Below are positions 29,303 to 39,073 of a DNA stretch of 64,000 bases, piece after piece (within the stretch, counting starts at the first letter, position 1; each line of letters opens with the position of its first letter). Below the pieces are notes generated by a model. It made no database searches and had not been told where the DNA came from. It saw nothing but the letters and a program-made list of their open reading frames with translations. A program made the position numbers and the translations under genes. Source of the DNA: Spartobacteria bacterium (lineage in GTDB: Bacteria > Verrucomicrobiota > Verrucomicrobiia > Chthoniobacterales > UBA10450); the NCBI GenBank assembly GCA_021325495.1, contig JAJPGZ010000002.1, positions 248,001 through 312,000 of the forward strand. Reading direction: 5' to 3'.

Positions 29303-29806
29303 ATGCGCGTACTCGGCATCGACGCTTCTTTGCGCAACACCGGCGTGGCGATTGTCGATCTTGCGAATGGTTCGGCGCGCGCGTTGTACTTTGGAACGAT
29401 TCACAATCCGAGTTCGCTGCGTTCCTCATCGTGTCTCGTTGCCATTCGCGATCGGGTCACGCAATTGATTCGCGAACATGAACCGGAGGCGTGCGCGCTC
29501 GAGTCGGTCATCTATGTGCAAAGTTACAAAACGGCGATCTTGTTAGGCGCGGCCCGCGGCGCGGCCATTCTCGCCGCCGCGGAAAATGGTTTGCCCATTT
29601 ACGAGTACGCGCCGACGCGGATCAAACAGGCGACGGTCGGGCGCGGCGGCGCGGGGAAAAATCAGGTCGCATTCATGGTGCGCGCGCTTCTTGGCCTAAC
29701 GGAAACGCCGGACGCGGACGCGGCGGACGCGCTCGCCATCGGCCTTACACATGTGCGCGCGCAAGAGGTCGCGCGCATGGGCGTTCCCGGCGCGAAACAA
29801 ATATGA
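29303..29806 (+). CDS. ruvC: Holliday junction endonuclease RuvC
   Basis: 167 residues. It resolves Holliday junctions with RuvAB. All four catalytic acids are visible: Asp7 (LGID), Glu67 (ALESV), Asp139 and Asp142 (DADAADALA). ruvA and ruvB are not next to it. It overlaps lipB by ATGA at the head of a four-gene operon. The 10-mer copy at 29352 encodes IVDL in the first beta hairpin. Confidence 0.95.
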   Translation: MRVLGIDASLRNTGVAIVDLANGSARALYFGTIHNPSSLRSSSCLVAIRDRVTQLIREHEPEACALESVIYVQSYKTAILLGAARGAAILAAAENGLPIYEYAPTRIKQATVGRGGAGKNQVAFMVRALLGLTETPDADAADALAIGLTHVRAQEVARMGVPGAKQI

Positions 29807-30465
29807 ATGACGATGTCGATCTTGCGGTGCGTTGGTTAGGCCGGATGGAATTCGCCGAGGCGCTCGCGCTGCAGGAACAACTCGTCGCCGTGAAACGCGC
29901 GAACCGTTCCGCGATTGATGAAGTGCTGTTGCTCGAGCACGAGCCGGTTTACACGATCGGCCGCACGCCGGATAAAACCAGTTTGTTAGGCGGCGCGCAT
30001 CTGCCGCATCCGATTTTCGCGATCAATCGCGGCGGCCAGGCGACTTACCATGGTCCGGGACAATTGATCGGATATCCGATTGTCGATCTTCGCCAATGCG
30101 GGCAAGACCTGCACAAATATCTGCGCTGGTTCGAGCAAACGCTGATCGATTTGCTCGCGCAATTCGGAATAGTCGCCGCGCGCCGCGATGGGTTGACCGG
30201 TGTCTGGATCGATCATGCGCGCAAGATCGCGTCGATCGGCGTGGGCGTGCGGCATTGGATCACGATGCACGGCTTCGCGCTGAATGTGTGCGGTGATCTC
30301 GCGCCGTTCGCGCACATTGTTCCGTGCGGCATCACCAACGTGACCATGACGTCGATGGAGCGCGAGTTAGGCCGCGGAATTTCAGTCTTTGAAGTTGCGG
30401 GAGTTTTTGAGAACGTCGTGCGGACGGCGGTGCGAAATCTCCATGTCGATCTTGCGCCGGCCTAA
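29803..30465 (+). CDS. lipB: Octanoyl-(ACP) protein N-octanoyltransferase
   Basis: 220 residues. Transfers octanoyl from ACP to lipoyl domains, the first step of lipoate synthesis. The family element RGGQATYHGPGQLIGYPI, the Lys in HARKIASIGVGV and the acyl-accepting Cys in HIVPCGITNV are present. ATG 29803 overlaps the ruvC stop. lipA is not in the window. Three motif copies lie inside. Confidence 0.95.
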   Translation: MNDDVDLAVRWLGRMEFAEALALQEQLVAVKRANRSAIDEVLLLEHEPVYTIGRTPDKTSLLGGAHLPHPIFAINRGGQATYHGPGQLIGYPIVDLRQCGQDLHKYLRWFEQTLIDLLAQFGIVAARRDGLTGVWIDHARKIASIGVGVRHWITMHGFALNVCGDLAPFAHIVPCGITNVTMTSMERELGRGISVFEVAGVFENVVRTAVRNLHVDLAPA

Positions 30466-30470
30466 CGAAC

Positions 30471-31292
30471 ATGATTCCGCTGGAAGACAATCTTGGCGAC
30501 ATCCTCGGCAAAGCGCAACGCGGCCTGGGATTGTCCGACACGCAGCTGGCGGAGAAGGCGCGCGTTAATTCGCAAACGCTGCGCAAATTGCGCGAAGGCG
30601 AATTCGATGAGCTGACGGTGCTGCGCATCGCGCCGGTGCTCGGGCTGGCCGGACGCGCCTTGTGCGATATGGCCACGGGAAAATGGCAGCCGAAACAAAT
30701 CAAAGACATCGACGGCCTTGCCCAATTCACGACGCGTTATCACGACGTAACGGTGAACTCCTATCTCGCGTGGGACCCGGGAACGAAAGAGGCGGTCGCA
30801 TTCGATACGGGTGCCGATTGCACGGCAATGTTGAAACGCGCGACCAAGGAGAATCTCAGCATCAAACTGATTTTGCTGACGCACGCGCATGTCGATCACA
30901 TCGCGGCGTTGGCCGAGCTGAAGGAAAAGACGGGCGCGCCGGCTTTCATTCCCGAGCGCGAGAAAATTCCCGAGGCCGAGCCGATCGACGAAGGAAAACA
31001 TTTTTCGTTAGGCAAGATCGACATCGACACGCGCCTGACCTGGGGACATTCGCGCGGCGGAATGACCTACGTGCTTACCGGGCTGGAGCGAAAGATTGCT
31101 GTCGTGGGCGATTCGATCTTTGCCGGCTCGATGGGCGGCGGCAGCGTGTCGTATCGCGACGCGGTCAAAAACAATCTCGAGAAAATTCTAACTTTGCCGG
31201 ACGAAACTATTATTTGCCCCGGCCACGGACCGATGACGACCGTGGGCGAAGAAAAACGGCACAATCCATTTTTCGCCGGTCAGACTGAATGA
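30471..31292 (+). CDS. XRE-type HTH fused to metallo-beta-lactamase-fold hydrolase
   Basis: 273 residues. The first 70 look like a helix-turn-helix (LGLSDTQLAEKARVNSQTLRKLREG). The rest is a metallo-beta-lactamase fold with THAHVDHI, TWGHSRGG, AVVGDSIF and CPGHGP, so the zinc ligands are complete. Glyoxalase II-like hydrolase activity is plausible; substrate unknown. The HTH fusion is uncommon for this fold. It overlaps the downstream dehydrogenase by ATGA. Confidence 0.82.
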   Translation: MIPLEDNLGDILGKAQRGLGLSDTQLAEKARVNSQTLRKLREGEFDELTVLRIAPVLGLAGRALCDMATGKWQPKQIKDIDGLAQFTTRYHDVTVNSYLAWDPGTKEAVAFDTGADCTAMLKRATKENLSIKLILLTHAHVDHIAALAELKEKTGAPAFIPEREKIPEAEPIDEGKHFSLGKIDIDTRLTWGHSRGGMTYVLTGLERKIAVVGDSIFAGSMGGGSVSYRDAVKNNLEKILTLPDETIICPGHGPMTTVGEEKRHNPFFAGQTE

Positions 31293-32185
31293 ACGTCGGT
31301 TTCGTGGGGGTCGGGCGAATGGGCGCGAACATGGCGCGTCGATTGAAAGATCGACAATTCCATGTCACGGCGGTTTACGACGCGAACCGAAAGGTCGCGA
31401 CCGATCTTGCCGGCGAACTTGGTTGCGCGGCGGCGCAGGATTTATCGGAAGTCACCGCGGAAGCGGACGCGATCATCACGGTCGTGAGCGACGATCACGC
31501 GATGCGCGAAATATTCACTGCGCCGGGTGACAATTTGCTAAAAAATGCGCGCGGAAAATTGTTCATTAATTGCGCGACGATTTCGCCACAGGTACATGTC
31601 GATCTTGAACGAGCCGCGCGCGCGGCCGGCGCGCAAACGCTGGAAGCGTGCATGGCCTCGAGCATCACGCAGGCGCGTGAGGGTTCGTTGTATCTGATGT
31701 GCGGCGGGACCGAGAGCGCATTTCAACGCGCGGAGCCGATCTTGAAAGAACTCGGCGGAACCATTCGTTACATCGGCCCAGCGGGCGAAGCGGCGAAGGT
31801 GAAGGCGCTCGTGAACATGGTGATGAACATCAACACGGCCGGACTTGCGGAAGGACTTGGGCTGGGCGCGGCGCTCGGACTCGATTTGAAAATGTTGCGC
31901 GAAGTTTTTTCGCAAACCGGCGCGAACTCGCGCGTGCTCGAGACAGACGGCGAGGACATGCAGAACCGTGAGCACAGTTGCTTTTTCTCCGCGGCGCACG
32001 CGGCAAAGGACAGTGGGATCGCGCTACAAATTGCGCGCGAGCTCGGTCTTGACCTTCCACTGGCGCGCGCGACCAAGGAACAATACGACCGCATGATTGC
32101 GGAAGGACTCGGCGAGCTGGACAAATCCGGAATCGCCGAGCTGACCTTCAAAGATCGACATAAACATTCGGGCGATCGGGCGTGA
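31289..32185 (+). CDS. 3-hydroxyisobutyrate dehydrogenase-family reductase
   Basis: 298 residues. Rossmann start GFVGVGRMGANMARRL, the family loop EACMASSITQAREGSL, and the catalytic Lys in GEAAKVKALVNMVMNI. Family members reduce small beta-hydroxyacids, or glyoxylate and succinic semialdehyde, with NAD(P)H. Together with the preceding hydrolase this suggests small-acid or aldehyde metabolism; the substrate is not evident. The gene ends within a motif copy (32151). Confidence 0.87.
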   Translation: MNVGFVGVGRMGANMARRLKDRQFHVTAVYDANRKVATDLAGELGCAAAQDLSEVTAEADAIITVVSDDHAMREIFTAPGDNLLKNARGKLFINCATISPQVHVDLERAARAAGAQTLEACMASSITQAREGSLYLMCGGTESAFQRAEPILKELGGTIRYIGPAGEAAKVKALVNMVMNINTAGLAEGLGLGAALGLDLKMLREVFSQTGANSRVLETDGEDMQNREHSCFFSAAHAAKDSGIALQIARELGLDLPLARATKEQYDRMIAEGLGELDKSGIAELTFKDRHKHSGDRA

Positions 32186-32221
32186 CCGATCTTCCGCAAG
32201 ATCGACATGCAGCCCTGACGG

Positions 32222-34534
32222 TTATTCGATCGTGATATTGCCGCTCGTTAGGTTGCCGCTTGCGCTGTAACCGTTGCTCACCTGAATGCTGAACGTGTCG
32301 AGGGTTCCCGGTGTGCCATTGTCAGTCACGTCGATGGTGAACGTGAATGTTTTCTTGTTTTTCTTCTTTTTATTTTTCTTTCCGCCGGGCTTTTTTCCTT
32401 CACCGGTGAAGTGGGCCTGATTCCCGGTGAAAGTGAGCGAAGTGATTTTCGTGCTGGTTAACGCGAATTCTTCGCCGTTGTCGCTATAAGTGAAAGAACC
32501 GGTGTGACCGGGGTTTTGCACATTGAAGTTGAAGGAACCTGAGCCGCCAGGAGTGGCGATCGTCCCACTTCCAATCGCCTGACTCGGAGTCGGCGTCGGC
32601 GTCGGTGTCGGTGTCACGGTCGGCGTTGGGGTCGGGCTCGGTGTCGGTGTTGGCGTAGGACTCGGCTTGCATTTACCGGCCTTGCCGGCATCGGCGAGTG
32701 CGCGGATCTCGGTCGCGCTCAAGGCGCGATCGAATACTTCCACTTCGTCAACGCTGCCGGTGAACAAAAGGCCGTCCGACCGGCCGCCGATATTGAAGGG
32801 CGAGCCCGAATCGACAAGATTTCCGGTCTTGCCGGAGGAGAGCAGCGCATTTCCGTTCGCGTAAACGGTCACGTTCGATCCGTCATACGTGAGCGCGATG
32901 TGCGTCCATTGATTCGTTGGCGGGACGTAACCGGTATGAACGAAGATCTCGAATCCGCCCGCGCCGGCCGTGTCGGTTTTGATCGAACCGGTGAGGTCGC
33001 CGCCAAGAAGGAACAAGCAGTAGTCGTTGCCGCTGCTCACTGTCTTTCCGAAATAAACGGCGTCGTTGGTATTGCTCGGGTTGATCCAACCATCCAGTGT
33101 CACCGCCGTTCCGGTGAGGGCGAGGTTGGCCGGGTCCCCCGCGGTCGCGAATTGGCTGCCATTGAAAGTGAACGCGTCGCCGACTTTGCCGGTGCCATAA
33201 CCAAATCCATTTCCGGCTCCATCGGAGAGCGTGTTACCGTCCTGGATGTCGTTAGGCGAATCGTCGCCCGGCCACCAGCTGATCATCCTCGCGGGCGGCG
33301 TTACGCAAGATCGACATTTACCTAACGAGCCCGAGAGGTAGATCGACTGAATGTCGCTTTGCCCGAGCGCAGTGCTGAAAATTTCCACTTCATCGATCGA
33401 TCCCGGAAAGAACCGGGTATCTCCAAAGTTCGAGCCGATCTTGAGCGAATCTGTGTCCAAAGTGTAGAGCCCAACTTGCGATGCCGTCGCCGAATCGAGA
33501 ACGCCGTTTACATAAATGCGTTTGGTCGTTCCATCGTGCGTGATCGCCACATGCGTCCACTGGCTTTCCGAAACGGTAAGAGTGCCGGTCAGCTCCTCGT
33601 AGGTGCCGAGCGCGTTCTTCGAACCGAACACGACTTTTCCGTCGTTGATCTGCAAAACGTACGCCTGGTTTCCTTTCTCCAGGACGTTGTGAAAACTCGC
33701 CACTGTCGTCGGATTAATCCACGCATCGACGGTGAGATTAGCCGGATTGAGCGACGCGCTGTTCGGCACGTTTACGTAATCATTGACACCATCGAGACTG
33801 AACGCTTGATCTACTTCACCGGCGCCGAAATGGGCGCCGTTCTTCAAAACGCCGTCGTTCGCGCCTTGAATGTCGTGCGTGTTGCCATCGCCCGGCCACC
33901 AGCTCACCATCCCCGCCGGCGGCGGAGTGCAGGCCTGCGCAAACACTGCCCGAAATGCAAGATCGACACCGGCTTGATAAAGACTCCACGCCTCCGTTGT
34001 CCATTTGGTCGCGTCGTTGGCGTTATTTTGATAATAGAAGTCGCCGCCGGAATACGGACCGTCCCCGCGTAAACCCCAACTGCCGGTCGCTGGCGTTTTG
34101 CCGGCCTGTAGCTTCGATGTGCTGAGAAAGACCACATACTGCGCGCCGGGAGTTACCGGGATACCCCCGGTGTCGGTGTGAATTAATTCAAAACTCGAGT
34201 TCTGAGTCGTAGATCTCGCCGATCCTTCATACAACGCGGGCCCAGTCGCCTTGGTCCCGTCCCATGCGTAAACTTCAGCCTGAAACGAAACCGAGCTTGG
34301 CACCAGCAATTCGAAGTCGAAACTCTCCAGCACCGTTCGATCGGCTGGAACTGTCACGACCTGCCCATACGTGGCCGAGTTCGGAACACCAAAACAGCAG
34401 ATGCTGCTGCTGCCGTCCCAACCAGAGATCGTGTCGACCGTGGTGTCGGCGGCGAAGCTGCGCCAGACGCTAACCAGGATGAGAAGCACGCCGATGACGG
34501 CGAACGCCGATAAAGATTTTAGAGACCGTTTCAT
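32222..34534 (-). CDS. Secreted protein with tandem LamG domains and Pro-Thr linker
   Basis: 770 residues. After a signal peptide comes a beta-rich domain of about 190 residues. Two LamG/concanavalin-like repeats follow, each opening MISWWPGD or MVSWWPGD and containing WTHIALTYDG or WTHVAITHDG. A (PT)n linker near residues 640-670 leads to a beta domain with a Lys-rich loop (GGKKNKKKKNKK). Likely an exported adhesive or sugar-binding surface protein. No sorting tail is seen at the C-terminus. Confidence 0.85.
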   Translation of the reverse strand: MKRSLKSLSAFAVIGVLLILVSVWRSFAADTTVDTISGWDGSSSICCFGVPNSATYGQVVTVPADRTVLESFDFELLVPSSVSFQAEVYAWDGTKATGPALYEGSARSTTQNSSFELIHTDTGGIPVTPGAQYVVFLSTSKLQAGKTPATGSWGLRGDGPYSGGDFYYQNNANDATKWTTEAWSLYQAGVDLAFRAVFAQACTPPPAGMVSWWPGDGNTHDIQGANDGVLKNGAHFGAGEVDQAFSLDGVNDYVNVPNSASLNPANLTVDAWINPTTVASFHNVLEKGNQAYVLQINDGKVVFGSKNALGTYEELTGTLTVSESQWTHVAITHDGTTKRIYVNGVLDSATASQVGLYTLDTDSLKIGSNFGDTRFFPGSIDEVEIFSTALGQSDIQSIYLSGSLGKCRSCVTPPARMISWWPGDDSPNDIQDGNTLSDGAGNGFGYGTGKVGDAFTFNGSQFATAGDPANLALTGTAVTLDGWINPSNTNDAVYFGKTVSSGNDYCLFLLGGDLTGSIKTDTAGAGGFEIFVHTGYVPPTNQWTHIALTYDGSNVTVYANGNALLSSGKTGNLVDSGSPFNIGGRSDGLLFTGSVDEVEVFDRALSATEIRALADAGKAGKCKPSPTPTPTPSPTPTPTVTPTPTPTPTPSQAIGSGTIATPGGSGSFNFNVQNPGHTGSFTYSDNGEEFALTSTKITSLTFTGNQAHFTGEGKKPGGKKNKKKKNKKTFTFTIDVTDNGTPGTLDTFSIQVSNGYSASGNLTSGNITIE

Positions 34535-34641
34535 ATTTTTTGCCAGGGCGCAGCGTAGCCACGCAGTCTTTTGTATTCAAAATTCGTAATACGATGGCTT
34601 ACTGCGTGTTTATCGACGCAATTTTTTCAGGAAACGCGAAG

Positions 34642-35448
34642 TTAGGCGCTCGCGCTGATTGGAAGCTTCACTCCGCCCGCTTCCGATTTCGCGATGTAAC
34701 TCACCAGCCGCTCGCGGCACTGCGGCAGTGAAACTTGATTGTCGATCTTCGCTTTGCGTTCGCGGCGTTCGTTCACCGCGCGCCCGCAGAGTTCCTTCGT
34801 CGCTGGCGTTTGCGTAAGACGCAACGCTCCAAAGAAATCGGACACAAAATCGATATCGTTCAGCTGTTCCAATCGCACTTCATGCGTCGGCACGGCCGGA
34901 TATTCGCGCTTAAACCGCTCCGTTCGCGCTTCGATGTCGAACAAGTACGCAATGCACAAATCGAATTGGTCCAGCGCGGAGTCGGGCGCGAGCGCCGGCA
35001 GCGCCGCCGTCACCGCGTTCGGACTCGACATCCATTGATATGAAAGGGGATTGCGCGGCGAAAAATATCCGAGCTCGATAAAACTTTTCAGCACGAGCGC
35101 GAGATCACGCCGCAGGATGACGATGTCGATCTTCTGAAAATCTTCCAGCACCACGTCGTAAAACGTCGTGATGAACGTGTGATTTGTTTCCGCATAAATC
35201 TCATCCGGTCCGAATGTGCGCACGATCTCCGCGATCGCCCGCGACTTGATCCGCCGTTTCTCGCGCGAACTTTCCAGCGGCGCTCGATTGATCATTTCGA
35301 TGAATTCGCCGCTCATTTTCGGCTCCGCTTCGTGAAAGCTGCGCACTTGCGCAGCGGTTCCGAGTAATTGCGCCAGATATTTCGAACCGGAACGGCCGGA
35401 GTTGATCGAGAAGATGAGCCGCCGCTCCGCAAGATCGACAATCGCCAT
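34642..35448 (-). CDS. Sulfotransferase-like protein
   Basis: 269 residues. The N-terminal P-loop-like SINSGRSGSKYLAQLLG is the 5'-phosphosulfate site of PAPS-dependent sulfotransferases. VILRRDLALVLKSF fits the 3'-phosphate site. It would sulfate a glycan or small molecule. ATG 35448 is chosen because the longer frame would run into the divergent sulfotransferase. The two sulfotransferase genes are head to head. Confidence 0.75.
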   Translation of the reverse strand: MAIVDLAERRLIFSINSGRSGSKYLAQLLGTAAQVRSFHEAEPKMSGEFIEMINRAPLESSREKRRIKSRAIAEIVRTFGPDEIYAETNHTFITTFYDVVLEDFQKIDIVILRRDLALVLKSFIELGYFSPRNPLSYQWMSSPNAVTAALPALAPDSALDQFDLCIAYLFDIEARTERFKREYPAVPTHEVRLEQLNDIDFVSDFFGALRLTQTPATKELCGRAVNERRERKAKIDNQVSLPQCRERLVSYIAKSEAGGVKLPISASA

Positions 35449-35528
35449 TCCCGCAATCTCTCCACCACGCGCCTCCGCACAATCGGCGATTGAGCCGCGC
35501 GCCAACTACGGCATCATTGGTATTCGGG

Positions 35529-36176
35529 ATGAACGCCACCGAAACAGCGAAGACCAAACCGGTCAGCTACTCCACTTCGCTCAATTACATTTTCATTCAC
35601 ATCCCGAAATGCGCCGGCACGAGCATTCATCGCGCGCTGCGCGCTGCGCACACGCGCGCGTCGCTGCCCATCGCATCGCACAAGTATCACAAACACAGCA
35701 AAGCGATCGACGTGCGTCCGTCGCTCGGCCCGCTCTGGTCGCGCGCGTTCAAGTTCGCGTTCGTGCGAAATCCCTGGGACCTGATGGTCTCGTCGTATCA
35801 TTGGTGGCTCAACGTCGCCGAAGATTTTCCGCGCCTGCGCGATGACGCCGCGAATGTGCGCGCGCTCGGAACTTTCGACGCTTTCATTCGCTCCGATTAC
35901 GGTTCCAACAAAATCAACGAATGCGCCGGACGCGATTTTACTGACTGGCTGTGCGATGAAAATGGAAAGGTGATTGTCGATCTTGTCGGTAAATACGAAA
36001 CGTTGGCGCAAGATTGGGAGCGCGTTTGCGACAAGCTCCGTATCGAACCGATCGGCCTAACGAAAGAAAACGAAGTGCCGCGCCCGCATTACCGCACGTT
36101 TTACGATGACGCCTCGCGCGATCTTGTCGCGAAACGTTTCGCGCGCAGCATCGAGCTCTTCGAATACGCCTTCTAA
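35529..36176 (+). CDS. Sulfotransferase family 2-like protein
   Basis: 215 residues. YIFIHIPKCAGTSIHRALR is the PAPS-binding start of carbohydrate sulfotransferases, and FAFVRNPWDLMVSSYHWW is the matching 3'-phosphate motif. It likely sulfates a surface polysaccharide. The stop is immediately followed by the ATG of the GT2 gene. ATG 35529 is preferred over 35490. Confidence 0.87.
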   Translation: MNATETAKTKPVSYSTSLNYIFIHIPKCAGTSIHRALRAAHTRASLPIASHKYHKHSKAIDVRPSLGPLWSRAFKFAFVRNPWDLMVSSYHWWLNVAEDFPRLRDDAANVRALGTFDAFIRSDYGSNKINECAGRDFTDWLCDENGKVIVDLVGKYETLAQDWERVCDKLRIEPIGLTKENEVPRPHYRTFYDDASRDLVAKRFARSIELFEYAF

Positions 36177-37103
36177 ATGCCGCCGCGCGTCTGCATCGTC
36201 ATCACCTCGTATAATCAGGAACGCTTTTTGCCCGAAGCGATCGACAGCGCTCTCGCGCAAACTTTGCCGCCGCACGAAATTATCATCGCGGACGATCACT
36301 CCACCCGTGACAACTCGCGCGCGCTCATTCGTGACTACGTCGCACGCTATCCAAATTTGATTCGCAACATTTTGCACGAGCGCAACGTCGGCATTCCCGC
36401 CAATCGCAACAGCGGTCTGCAAATTGCCACCGGCGAATACATCACCGTCCTCGACGGCGACGACCGCTTGTTACCTAACTATTTGGAAACTCTCACCGCC
36501 GCGCTCGCGCAAGATCGACATGCAGGCGTCAGCTACGCCAATCGTTACGAAATGAACATCGCTGGCCACCGCGGAGAAGTGCGCGACAAAAGTCCGGAGC
36601 CCTCCGGCGAAATCTTTGCGCACCTCGCCGCCGGGCGCACTGGAAGATTACGCGCGTTGCTCGCACGCTTGGATCTGGTGAAGGCCGCTGGATTCTTCGA
36701 CGAGCGCTTCTTTCATCACGACGGTTTCATTCTCACACTGCGTCTCGCCAAGATGACGCGTTTCGTTTACGTGGCCGAGCCGCTTATGGAAAAGCGCGAG
36801 CATGGTGGCGGAACATCGAAGACGATATCGCCGAGCGAACGCGTGAAATGCTTCGAAGATATTCTTGGTGAAATCGATCGGCTCGGGGCCGATCTCCCAC
36901 ACCAGGAACGAAAACGAATTCGGCGCCGCTGGTCGCGCAAAGTCGCGACCCTGCGTATCAGCGACGCGATCGAGCACGGCCGGACCTTCGCCGCTTTCGC
37001 ACAGCTCGTGCGCGCGGCCGCGCAAGATCGACAACAAACACGCGATCTCTGGCGTGCTTTTCGGCGTTCGTTAGGCGAAAACGCTACAGCGCCCCGAGCG
37101 TAA
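36177..37103 (+). CDS. GT2-family glycosyltransferase
   Basis: 308 residues. GT-A fold with VCIVITSYNQERFLPEAIDSAL, IIIADDHSTRDNS and the metal-binding VLDGDDRLLPN. It probably builds the surface glycan that the adjacent sulfotransferases modify. It follows the sulfotransferase directly without a gap. The 3' end overlaps the convergent next gene by 20 bases. Confidence 0.9.
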   Translation: MPPRVCIVITSYNQERFLPEAIDSALAQTLPPHEIIIADDHSTRDNSRALIRDYVARYPNLIRNILHERNVGIPANRNSGLQIATGEYITVLDGDDRLLPNYLETLTAALAQDRHAGVSYANRYEMNIAGHRGEVRDKSPEPSGEIFAHLAAGRTGRLRALLARLDLVKAAGFFDERFFHHDGFILTLRLAKMTRFVYVAEPLMEKREHGGGTSKTISPSERVKCFEDILGEIDRLGADLPHQERKRIRRRWSRKVATLRISDAIEHGRTFAAFAQLVRAAAQDRQQTRDLWRAFRRSLGENATAPRA

Positions 37104-37809
37104 CCTTTTCGCCGGTCGTCTCGCGAAACCACTCCGGCACTTCGGCGCCGCTCGCTATCAGACTGTCGTAACAATTTTGCGTGATGCGCCCGCGCCGCGT
37201 GCTCTCGCCGAAAACAGCGTAGTTTTCTTTCGTCACGAACAAACGAAAATCGCTCGGCATCGGCACGTCGTGCTTCAATTTATCCATCGCGTTCGCGTTC
37301 GGCAGCTCGTCCGGCAGATTCGTGAACAAATGCCGCAACACTTTCACGCGCATGAGTTGATGCAGCCAGATCTGCCGCCAGCCGCGCCGTTGCAAATAAA
37401 TCGTTCCGTCCGCATCGACATGTTCGCGCGGATACAAAGTTTGCTTCGGCTTGAGCAGCAAAGATCGACAACGACAAAAGAGCAGCCCGTCCATTTTGTC
37501 CGACGCAAGCGCGCGCGAAACCATGCGCTCGATTTTATCGGTCAGGAGCTGGATCGGGTAACGATCGTCCATGCACCAGTAAATCCACTCTTCGTCCGCA
37601 AGATCGACAATTAACTTCATCACCGTCGCTTTGATCGGCGCGGGCGTTTGGATGTAGCGAACACGCTCCGAATCTTCCCCGCGCAATTCCTGAAAAGGCA
37701 CGTGAAAGACAAACGGATGCGACGGCCACACCCGCCCGTATTGCAAAATCATGTGCTCGGTCAGCGCGCGGTTGCGGTCGTAGCTCAGCACAATCGCTTT
37801 GATTCGCAC
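37084..37809 (-). CDS. Uncharacterised protein, possible GT-A-like glycan enzyme
   Basis: 241 residues beginning RIKAIVLSYDRNRALTEHM, with WIYWCMDDRYPI (DxD-like) near residue 80. This looks like a short glycosyltransferase of the capsule/LPS kind, but no family is certain. It lies within the sulfotransferase/GT2 cluster. Three 10-mer copies map near or inside its frame, two read as RST- or VDL-type peptides. Confidence 0.5.
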   Translation of the reverse strand: MRIKAIVLSYDRNRALTEHMILQYGRVWPSHPFVFHVPFQELRGEDSERVRYIQTPAPIKATVMKLIVDLADEEWIYWCMDDRYPIQLLTDKIERMVSRALASDKMDGLLFCRCRSLLLKPKQTLYPREHVDADGTIYLQRRGWRQIWLHQLMRVKVLRHLFTNLPDELPNANAMDKLKHDVPMPSDFRLFVTKENYAVFGESTRRGRITQNCYDSLIASGAEVPEWFRETTGEKVTLGAL

Positions 37810-37843
37810 TCCCGCGCTATAACATTCCTGTGCGCCCTACTCA

Positions 37844-39073
37844 ATGAACCTGCTCATCATCACCGCCGATGATCTGAACGCCGATTCCACCGGCTGGATG
37901 GGTTCGCGCGCCGGCGCCACGCCGAACATCGACAAGTTCGCGGCGAGCGCGACGCAGTTTCGCAATTGCCACACCGTCATTCCGATTTGCCAGCCGTCGC
38001 GCTCGGCGTTTCTGACCGGACGCTATCCGCATCGCAATGGCGCGTCCGGTTTCGGCCCGGTGCGCGCCGATGTGCCGACGCTCACGGAAATTTTGCGCGC
38101 GCATGGCTACTTCACCGCCGCCATCAACAAGATCAAACACATGGCGCCGCCGGAAAAATTTCCGTGGGACTTGGCGCTCGATGGTTCGGGAAAAGACCCG
38201 AGCGCGTTGCGCGCGCAATGTGAGCAGTGCCTCGACGCCGCGCGCAAATCCGGAAAACCATTTTTCATTAACGCGAACAGCACCGATCCGCACGGCCCGT
38301 TTCCCGATGACGATCTCTACGACGAATCGAAGATCGACATCCCACCGTTTCTCGAAGATTTGCCCGAAGTGCGCCGCGAAATTGCGCAATATTACTCAAA
38401 CGTCCGTCGGCTCGATCAAAGCGTCGGCGAAATTCTCGATGTCGTCGGAAATGTGGATGACACGATTATTTTGTTTTTCTCCGATCACGGAATGCCGATG
38501 CCGTTTTCGAAAGCCGTGCTCTATCGCTACGCGACGTGGACACCGGTGCTTTTACGTTCGCGTAAGATCGACAACTCCGACGCGCTCGTCACCAACATCG
38601 ACATCATGCCGACAGTTCTAGATCTTCTTGGCCTAACGAAACCGGACGGCATGGACGGCGAGTCGTGGCTGAAGACGCAACCGCGCGATCACATCTTCAC
38701 CCAGGTCGACACCGTAAACAGCGGCCGCGAATTTCACTCACGCTGCATTCGTTCGAAAACGCGCGCTTACATTTGGAATCCGTGGGCCGATGGCAAAACC
38801 GAATTCCGCATTGGCGCGATGTCCAAGCGCGCATCGTGGCACGCCATCGTCGAAGCGGCCGAGCGCGATCCGAAACTAAAGGCACGCGTCGAGCATTTCA
38901 TCTATCGCTGTCCGGAAGAATTTTACGATGAAGAACGCGATCCGGACGAGCGCATAAATTTGATCGACGATCCCGCGTACAAGATCGACATCGACCATTT
39001 CAAAGAATTGCTCGCCGATCACATGAAGAAAACCGGCGATCCGTTGCTCGCGAAATTTCCGCGTCCGCGATGA
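37844..39073 (+). CDS. Arylsulfatase-family sulfatase
   Basis: 409 residues. N-terminal metal-binding LLIITADDLNAD and the activation motif CQPSRSAFLTGRYP. Cys49 would be converted to formylglycine. FFSDHGMPM gives further metal ligands. No signal peptide is evident, so it may act in the cytoplasm. Its place beside two sulfotransferases suggests turnover of sulfated glycan or sulfate recovery. It overlaps the YdeI gene by ATGA. Confidence 0.92.
   Translation: MNLLIITADDLNADSTGWMGSRAGATPNIDKFAASATQFRNCHTVIPICQPSRSAFLTGRYPHRNGASGFGPVRADVPTLTEILRAHGYFTAAINKIKHMAPPEKFPWDLALDGSGKDPSALRAQCEQCLDAARKSGKPFFINANSTDPHGPFPDDDLYDESKIDIPPFLEDLPEVRREIAQYYSNVRRLDQSVGEILDVVGNVDDTIILFFSDHGMPMPFSKAVLYRYATWTPVLLRSRKIDNSDALVTNIDIMPTVLDLLGLTKPDGMDGESWLKTQPRDHIFTQVDTVNSGREFHSRCIRSKTRAYIWNPWADGKTEFRIGAMSKRASWHAIVEAAERDPKLKARVEHFIYRCPEEFYDEERDPDERINLIDDPAYKIDIDHFKELLADHMKKTGDPLLAKFPRPR

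Noticed and set aside
32580-32665. Tandem GTCGGT-type DNA repeat
   Set aside because: It is the coding sequence of a Pro-Thr linker in the LamG protein and needs no separate explanation.
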